A DNA stretch of 64,000 nt from assembly GCF_008831285.2 (NCBI RefSeq), contig NC_045139.1:28124808-28188807 (forward strand), read 5' to 3'. Below the pieces are notes generated by a model. It saw nothing but the letters and a program-made list of their open reading frames with translations. It ran no database searches and had not been told where the DNA came from. The translations under genes were made by a program, and so were the position numbers. Shown piece after piece: positions 57,021-64,000 of the stretch; position 1 is the first letter of the stretch, and each line of letters opens with the position of its first letter. This DNA is from Nymphaea colorata (lineage: Eukaryota > Streptophyta > Magnoliopsida > Nymphaeales > Nymphaeaceae).

Positions 57021-58610
57021 TTATAACAATATCCCAACATTTGTCAATATCATCAACATAAGTAGATTCAACATTATCATTTGTTGATCTCCAATGTCAT
57101 ACAAGTCCCTCAGCCTTGTTTTTATAACAATTCTCCAGTCTTTTTCAACTGGATCTGTTACATAAAACACTTGTTGTGCTTCATTAGCTAATATGAAAGG
57201 TTCATCTTTCATATATGTACGACTGAAAAATTGACCAGTGTAAATCCAAATTCATCTACTTTCATGCATCTTTCATGTGGACTAATAACGTCAAACCAAA
57301 CCCATTTGAATAATACAAACTTAAGATCGTCATAGTATATCACTTCAATTATGTCTGTTAAAGCACCATAATATGTCATATTTATTTCAACTGGATTTCT
57401 ATCTTTTCCCCTTGAGAAATTTGATGTTATAGCATTTATTGTAACATCACTATTTTGGGTTTTCATACTTTCCTCTTTGTCTTTTGTATGAAATCGAAAT
57501 CCATTGACAATGAATCCTTTAAATTTTCTTGCTAAAGGTTGAGGACCGTGAGAAAGCTATTTAACTTCTTCTATAACTTCTTGGCCTCCTTGATGTAATG
57601 ATTAAACCTACAATATAAAAATTTTATGAAAAATTCAATTAATATATGTTACACAACACTTGATCAAATGTATTAAAGAAGGTGTTTCACTTACATGCTC
57701 CCTAAACCAATATTGAAACTTTTTTTTATGAAGACGTTTCAATTTCAAGAGGAGATTTTTGATGTTGCATAGTTAATATTTGAATTTAATGAATATATGT
57801 GAACCAAATGTATAAATACAATAACAACAAAATAGACTTAAAAATTAAATCAGTAGAAGATATTGTGAAACGGATGGCCTATTTAACAACACATATTGAT
57901 GTACTTGTTGTAAGGTATTGTCGTCCAATGAAAATACTTCAATCATCTCAAAAATCACAAACTTCTTTTCCAATTAAACCTTTCCAATATAACATACAAT
58001 TACTAAGGCGTACGTCAATCTTGTCATAGCTGAGACTAAGTTGTGCAATAGTTTTCTTCGTCTCCTAATAAGACTTTGGCAATGTTTCACCTTCATGTAA
58101 TGCTTCCTTAAGCAATGCCTGTAACAGTTTGAATGATTTGTTGCTCCACCTATTAAGACACTTTATGTGATACAACCGTATAAGAAATGACAATTTGCTA
58201 AATTTTGTGCAACCTAGATACAGTACTTGTGCAGCATCATGCAATAACTTGGAATGACTCAAAGTTCTCATTATGTCCTTTCGAAGGTTCATGTTCTTCA
58301 TCATTATATCATTAGACATTTGATATATGTCATGCAACAATCCATGCATGTCATCCTGATTTGATTCTACAGTTGAAGTTTCCTGACAAATGCAGATGAT
58401 GTGGCCTCTCCATGTTGATATAAATGAGTGAAATTTGGAAAAATTCCAATACAAATCAAATGATCCAAAACAACATCGAAAGTTTGTTATAGAATGTTGT
58501 TATATGACAAACATGGACACTTGATCTTCCCATCAATGACAATATTATTGGCAACGACAAACTCAATGAATTCGTTTACTCCATCCACATACTCATCACT
58601 TGTCCTATTA
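57021..58610 (-). pseudogene. CACTA (En/Spm) TNP2-type transposase remnant
   Basis: Minus-strand pieces in transposase order. Transposase-associated domain: SDEYVDGVNEFIEFVV and IDGKIKCPCLSYNN (58510-58605). Linker: LLHDAAQVLYLGCTKFSKLSFLIRLYHIKCLNRWSNKSF, ALHEGETLPKSYYETKK (58070-58240) and NCMLYWKG (about 57970). Then WFREH before an intron (donor ATgtaagtg at 57694, acceptor ttgtag at 57610), LSHGPQPLARKFKGFIVNGFRFHTK (57480-57560) and DUF4216: NPVEINMTYYGALTDIIEV, VLFKWVWFDV, EPFILANEAQQVFYV. The DDE-containing TNP2 core between YWKG and WFREH is missing. Stops are frequent. Confidence 0.87.
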
Positions 58611-58620
58611 AATGTACATA

Positions 58621-60679
58621 AAGTTATTCATCATTTATGTGCCAAGGCATTTAATGTTCAACTTTTCATATGTTACTGTTGCATAACCCAACTTCTGTCT
58701 GCCATAGACGTAACAAATGTTAATACAAGAATCCCTTTTCAAAACAATAAAAACATAAACAATATTAGTTTAAATATAAGCGTTTACATAACAAGTCTAA
58801 AGCCATGACAAGTGATTGAAGATAGGCATGTTCTATAAGAGAATGATACAACGTTTTCTTCGTAATGCAATGATCTAGCATTACAAATGAAACCCTCAAA
58901 AAGGAAAAAAATTAATCCTGAAAAATTACAATCACAATCTATGATAAGACTTCACCTGAATAGAATCAAATTTACACCTACTTCTTGCATCTAACAATCA
59001 AACGTCAAGGTTGGGGCTGCATATGTTGCAAAGGGGCACGAGGAATGGCAAATAGCATTCTAGGTTAATCATTCATTATATATTTGTTCTCATTCATTCA
59101 AGTAATACATGCTTTCATTCTTTTAAGTTATACACATACAAACAAAGACATGGGTGCAGCAAAGCAAAACAAAGACAAGTATGAAAATCAATGTCTAAAC
59201 TATTAATGTTTTACCAAGTAACAGGTAAGTAGTAAAAGATGAAACAAATTCTTCTTTAACCACAAAAGTAACATGTAAGCACTAAAAGAATCCATTTGTA
59301 GATGTTAAAAATAAATATCTTATTTAGATCGAAATTGAGAAGATGGGAATGAAAGGTGAAAGCGGGACCTACTATGTGGCTTAAGCCATGTCATAAATAA
59401 CAGAACACATGCAGTTATCAATCAAAGATTCTCCAAGGCACAAAATTGGCTCTGGTCCCCTTATCAGCTTCACACAGAACATGTAATATTATCACTATCA
59501 AAGTCTTAATGTGACACATACATTATCCTATGGTGATGAAGAGACCATTTCGCACGTCCAAGAAATCCAATACAGGATCATGGACTTTATGTTCCCAGCC
59601 AACAACTCAACACATGCCAAGGCAAATAATAATAGAAAGTAATTCAGTATTAAACTAATGAAATGCTTAAAAAAGCATTAGAAACAAAGGGGAGTAATCT
59701 ATACATACAACAAGTAGGGAACAGAGCTAGCCAAGGCTAGCTTACTCCTGGTCAAACTCAAATTTTGACCAGAATTGAATTAAAGAAAAATACAAAAAAT
59801 AAAAAAATGTAAATAATAACAACGATACTAAATACATACATACATATACCATACATACACATACATATGTATATAGACACACACAATGCATACATATCTT
59901 AACACCTTCGTCAAACTTATGGTGCAATTACAAAAAATTTGCCAAGAAAAAAAATTAAATATAGGTAAATAGATAGACTTGTTGAAGAAATCTGGTGAAA
60001 GATAAAGCAGATATTTAATTTTCAAGCACTCTTATTTGATGCAGTGTCAGCACATTTCTATGTGCTCCATCACTAGTGAAATGTGTGCATGCAAAATATC
60101 TCCCAATAACCCGAATGCTACCACACTAATACATGATATATATCTAAGGGAGAATAATTTATATGAGATGAATCTGTTATCTCTCTTCATAATATTTCTT
60201 GCTGACGTCTTTTAAGTGCCTTCATTCTTTCTTCATCCTCGTCCTCATAATTTTTCTTTTTTTGAATGGTTTTCTTCACCAACAATGTCGATTTTGTTGT
60301 TTCTAGGTAGTTTACTACATTTTTTCTAACAAGTGTTTTTATAGTAGTGCTAAAATAAATACCTTTTTTCAGCACATATATATCAGAAAAAGCAACTAGA
60401 AGATTTGTCAGCGAAGAGAATTTTCTATGGAAAGACAGTGTTGAGGAGGGCATGTACTGTCACTGGAATTTGCAACTTGTGCAAATTGACTTTGGAATCA
60501 ACTTTGGAAATGAGACTTGCTGATTTAATGAGGAGTCTCTTTAGAGTAGACTAGGGAAGAAACACTAGCTCCTTCTCTTGAGCATCATGCGTTGGCAAAA
60601 GGGCAATTGGTTACCTTCAGATCTAAGATAATTTCTTATAGAGAACCAAACTCTAGAAGTTGTTGTAAAGAAAATTGTT
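58621..60679. other. AT-rich spacer
   Basis: No supported gene. Contains a TACATACATA-type simple repeat at 59830-59892. Short frames (58494-58808 plus, 60187-60453 minus) are antisense to transposase or unrecognised. Confidence 0.5.
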
Positions 60680-61195
60680 TTGCATATTATGCTAACTAGA
60701 GCAAAACAAATACGTGCATATGATCAACGGATAGCATGTAAGGACTGTGTGGAATTTGTGCTACATGGAACAATAATTTTTGCATGTCTAGAAAGTAGAT
60801 CAAATCAGTCAAAAGTTGAAAGTTTACATGATGTGATAGAAGGTGAAAGATTACACACGAACAATGGATCTAAAAAATCTAGGTCCAAAGAAGTTAGGAG
60901 ATCAAAGAACCTGGTTTCAGATTCTGAGAACATGTTGCTTGATACAGCAAAACAGAAGCTACCCAAAGGAAAGTGCTTAGGAACAGCAAGGGGTTGTGGA
61001 AGATACCCCAGCTCTACGACTATCAACCATCAAGTAGAAGAAGAAGATACAAGTCAGTTACACACATCTGAGAAGCAAATTTTGTCTCATCCTTCCATGC
61101 CTAAGAGAATGTCATCATGTTGGGAAGAAAATACTGATTTCAGCCTCAAGTTTGGCGGTGATGCGTTGAACTTTTTACACTTGAGAAAAAAGTGA
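60680..61195 (+). CDS. Unrecognised 171-codon open frame
   Basis: Plus-strand frame from ATG 60680. It is lysine/serine-rich and hydrophilic (KKSRSKEVRRSKNLVSDSE, KLPKGKCLGTARGCGRYP) with no domain that I recognise. The upstream sequence back to 60560 also looks partly open, but no splice structure is clear. It may be a decayed fragment or chance. Low confidence that it is a gene. Confidence 0.2.
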   Translation: MHIMLTRAKQIRAYDQRIACKDCVEFVLHGTIIFACLESRSNQSKVESLHDVIEGERLHTNNGSKKSRSKEVRRSKNLVSDSENMLLDTAKQKLPKGKCLGTARGCGRYPSSTTINHQVEEEDTSQLHTSEKQILSHPSMPKRMSSCWEENTDFSLKFGGDALNFLHLRKK

Positions 61196-61421
61196 GTCTT
61201 TTCCCACCATAGATGAGATGAAAGGATAGAAGCCACAAGTAGTCTTTTCATGAAAAAGGGAAGCTTAAAAAACAGCAATGCTTCTTGAGGTGCCTAAACA
61301 ATCTTTGCCAGCTTTATCTATCTCCTCGTAGATCAAAGCCTTGATAGTAAATTCTCAGCCAATAACTCAATATAAGCCACAAAATAAGGCTTATTTGAAG
61401 CACAATATGATATGGTGACAC

Positions 61422-61689
61422 TGTAAGATTTTGATGTATATCACCAAACTACCATATGAAGTTTTAAGGAGGTGCAGGAAGATGAGAAGAGGAACAGGCT
61501 GCTTGAGAAAAGAGAAAGAGAAGAAAGAGGACCGTTGGCTTGGTACCTACCCCTTGTCATTACTATATACTAATTTTTGTTACAAGGAAATACACAAAAT
61601 AACAATAAAAATTAAATGCCACCACCTATTAAGTGTGGCATGTGGTGGAGATGGGTTGGGTCTGACTTGACCCGAACCATATCTTAACA
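61422..61689 (-). repeat. 3' LTR of TE-16 (268 bp)
   Basis: Plus-strand TGTAAGATTTTG to ATCTTAACA, followed by a polypurine tract (minus TTGAGGGGGGT). The 5-bp flank outside is GACAC; the partner is outside the window. Confidence 0.85.
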
Positions 61690-61701
61690 ACCCCCCTCAA
61701 G

Positions 61702-64000
61702 TTATGCATGAGATTTGATTACATATAACTTGTTCTTCAATTCCCAGAAATGATGCCCTGTGAGACCCTTGGTAAATAGATCAACCACTTGTTGAGACGT
61801 GGATATATAAGTATGAACAATTTCGTTCTCCTCAACCTTCTGGCAAATGAAGTATTGATCAATCTCTATATGCTTAGTACGATTATGTAAAATAGAATTG
61901 AAAGCAATCTTTATTGCACTTTGGTTACCGCAAAATGGAGATGATTGAGCAATGGGAAGAGAAAGTTCCCAAAGATGATGACGCAACCATGAAGGTTCAG
62001 CTATGCCAGTAGTCATTGCCCTATATTCTGCCTTAGTGCTCGATCTGGCAATCGCACGTTGTTTCCTGCTACTCCGGCAAATAAGATTGGAATTAAAAAA
62101 AATACAATAACTTGAAACTAATCGTCTATCATATGGATCACCAGCCCAATTTGTATCAGTATAGGTTGAAATTGTATGTCCATTCAAATAAATAGACTAT
62201 CTTGTGTAGACGAGTCCATCCTCAAGAGTAGCCTTAGGATAACACAAAATATGTTTAGTAGCATCCATATGTCCTTCTATGGGTATGTGCATAAATTGAG
62301 AAACTTGATTCACTGCATATACTATGTCTGGGCATATAAAAGTGAGCTATTGCAACATGCCAACTATACTCCAATAAAAAGTAGGATTTGAGTATGTATC
62401 ACTCCCATCAAAGGCATTCAATTTTGTGTTGAGAATACTAAGAGTATTTATGGGCTTGCAATTTGTTATACCTGCTCTATCTAAAATATCAAGAGTATAT
62501 TTGTGCTACGTAAGAGTTAACGTGTCACCCTTTCTATCAAGCTCAACACCCAAAAAGTACCATAGTTCACCAAGATCCTTCATCTTGAATTGTTGTTTCA
62601 ATACTTTCTTAACATGAGATGTATGACATGAAGAATTTTCAATAACAACTATGTTATCTACATATATGAGTAGCCAAGTTGTAATTTCACTTGAATGATA
62701 TATGAGTAAGGAATAGTCAAGTGAACTTCTGAGAAAACCAGCCTACTGTATATGAAGAGAAAATCCATTGAACTCTGAGCGAGATGCTTGCTTAAGACCA
62801 TATAGCGATTTTTGTAATTTACACACCCATTGAGTTGGATCATTGGTAGCATAATCTAGAGGTTGTTTCATATACATTTCTTCTTTTAGAAAACCATGAA
62901 GAAAAACATTTTTAACATATAAAGTCTATCCATGTGAGACTGCAAGAGAAATGATAACCCGAATTGTTCTCATCTTGATAACTGGATTGGAAGTCTCATC
63001 ATAATTTTTTCTGCATTGTTGAGTGAAGCCTCTAGCCACAAGATGAGCCTTATATCTATCAGTACTTCCATTAGGTTTATATTTGAGTTGTAAACCCATT
63101 TTGAACCCAGTACATTCTTATTATCTGGACGAGGGACAATCTCCTAAGTTTGACATTCATTTAAAGCAGTCATTTCTTCATTCATAGCCTCGACCCAATA
63201 TTTGCTTCTGCATGTGTGCTCATCACATATTGGCTCCATTTTTTTGCTCAATTATGTCATAAAAAGTTAAAAATCTAAAGATAAGTTATCATAACTTACC
63301 CATCTATCAATGGTGTGTCACACATGTTCTGATCTACGTGGGCAAGTGAAAGTAATTTCTAGAGAGGTTGCTGGAGCTAATCATCGAGTATATACTATCC
63401 TGAAAAACGATTAGGTGAAGACATGTTGTTCATATGAGTAGATGGAGGCATGTTGTCCATCTGAACATCTGAGGCTGCCTCGAATACATTCATAATTGTG
63501 TCACTATGTGTTATGGTATGCATCAGCTCCTTGACCTAATATCTCGGCGTTCAGCCATGAAACATGTGTATTATCTCTTGTATTGAACGTAACATGTGGC
63601 TCCTTTAAATCCTTCAACCTGAGGTCATAAAAAACAACATATCGTGAAATATGCACGCAACCAGTCTTTGGATTGTAACATCTATAGCCCTTATAATTTT
63701 TTGCATAAATCACAAATCTTCATATAATAGCTCGATCTTGAAACTTATTTCTCAAGGAAACATCAACAGGAACACAACAAACACATCCAAAAACATGTAA
63801 TTCATCATAATTTTATTGTTCTTGATGTAAAATAAAGAATAGAGTTTTCCCTTCAAGTATAGATAGTGGCAGTCGATTAATGACATGAACAATAGTATGG
63901 AAGGCTTCAGTCCATAAATTCATGGGCACATCTGTGTCATGCAGCATACTTAGTGCACTTTCAACTATGTGTCTATGCTTTTTTTTTAGCAAGACCATTT
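61702..64000 (-). pseudogene. Integrase-RT-RNase H of TE-16
   Basis: RNase H is the best piece (61702-62187): YTDTNWAGDPYDRR, RSSTKAEYRAMTTG, HNRTKHIEIDQYFI, VVDLFTKGL. RT above it is decayed: FKMKDLGELWYFLGVEL, VNQVSQFMHIP, and KKVLKQQ; stops replace Gln/Trp in several places. The catalytic YVDD region is degenerate (YVDN-like, about 62655). Integrase pieces: KHRHIVESALSMLHD, EAFHTIVHVINRLP, YKGYRCYNPKTGCVHISRYVVF. Confidence 0.88.

Larger units (their letters stand above)
61422..64000 (-). mobile_element. TE-16: 3' half of a minus-strand copia element (runs off right edge)
   Basis: 3' LTR 61422-61689, polypurine tract, RNase H, RT and part of integrase, continuing past 64000. Its family differs from all other elements here (RRLVSSYCIFF, STKAEYRAMTTGIAE). 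Confidence 0.9.

Overview
This is a window of plant nuclear DNA. The evidence is a GT-AG-spliced host gene, AT-rich intergenic sequence, short CpG-rich islands only in retroelement leaders, and a dense nested landscape of Ty1/copia LTR retrotransposons, with smaller amounts of Ty3/gypsy, CACTA and a Harbinger-like MITE. No bacterial, organellar, rRNA, tRNA or CRISPR feature is visible. The species cannot be fixed from sequence alone; very long TE-filled introns suggest a seed plant with a large genome.

The main host gene is endonuclease V (ENDOV), on the minus strand. Seven coding exons join in phase without a stop: 41405-41469, 30223-30493, 23473-23535, 23122-23161, 20905-20969, 2624-2740 and 1314-1442. 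They make 750 bp (250 codons) and carry the EndoV residues D64, E112, D138, K167 and H225. The last exon lies beyond position 1. The gene covers at least 40.2 kb for 0.75 kb of coding sequence. Introns in transcription order are about 10.9, 6.7, 0.31, 2.15, 18.2 and 1.2 kb, then more than 1.3 kb.

Layout from left to right. 1-1212: 5' end of a minus-strand copia element in the last ENDOV intron. 3323-20833: an old plus-strand copia element (TE-2, TSD AAGTT) in the 18-kb intron. It now holds two tandem 2.4-kb non-coding repeats, a complete minus copia (TE-3, 6368-11614) in the first, a truncated plus copia (TE-4, 14242-17951) in the second, and a truncated minus copia (TE-5). A decayed copy of ENDOV exon 5 sits beside TE-2. 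23966-24251: solo LTR with TSD. 24955-26827: rearranged copia with an inverted integrase fragment. 28887-29382: another LTR. 29823-30139: MITE next to exon 2. 30815-37170: truncated copia (TE-8) split by a younger, gag-less copia (TE-9, 32432-36794, TSD GGTAG). 37522-41158: mosaic of a copia 3' end, a gypsy 5' half with its LTR, and a copia 5' end. The start codon of ENDOV follows at 41469.

Upstream of ENDOV, 44164-44668 holds three in-phase exons with about 105-bp introns, an unrecognised small host gene or gene 3' end, and 45092-45360 looks like an untranslated exon. From 46 kb on there are two decayed copies of another copia family separated by about 4 kb of AT-rich repeat, then a CACTA transposon remnant (terminus and subterminal repeats near 53867-54115, TNP2/DUF4216 remains at 57021-58610) with unrecognised exon-like sequence inside it. 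The right edge (61422-64000) is the 3' half of a minus-strand copia element.

In every retroelement examined the coding frames are broken by stops, frameshifts or deletions, many compatible with C-to-T decay, while the seven ENDOV exons are intact. The most useful result is therefore the reconstruction of a working-looking DNA/RNA repair gene spread through a retrotransposon graveyard.
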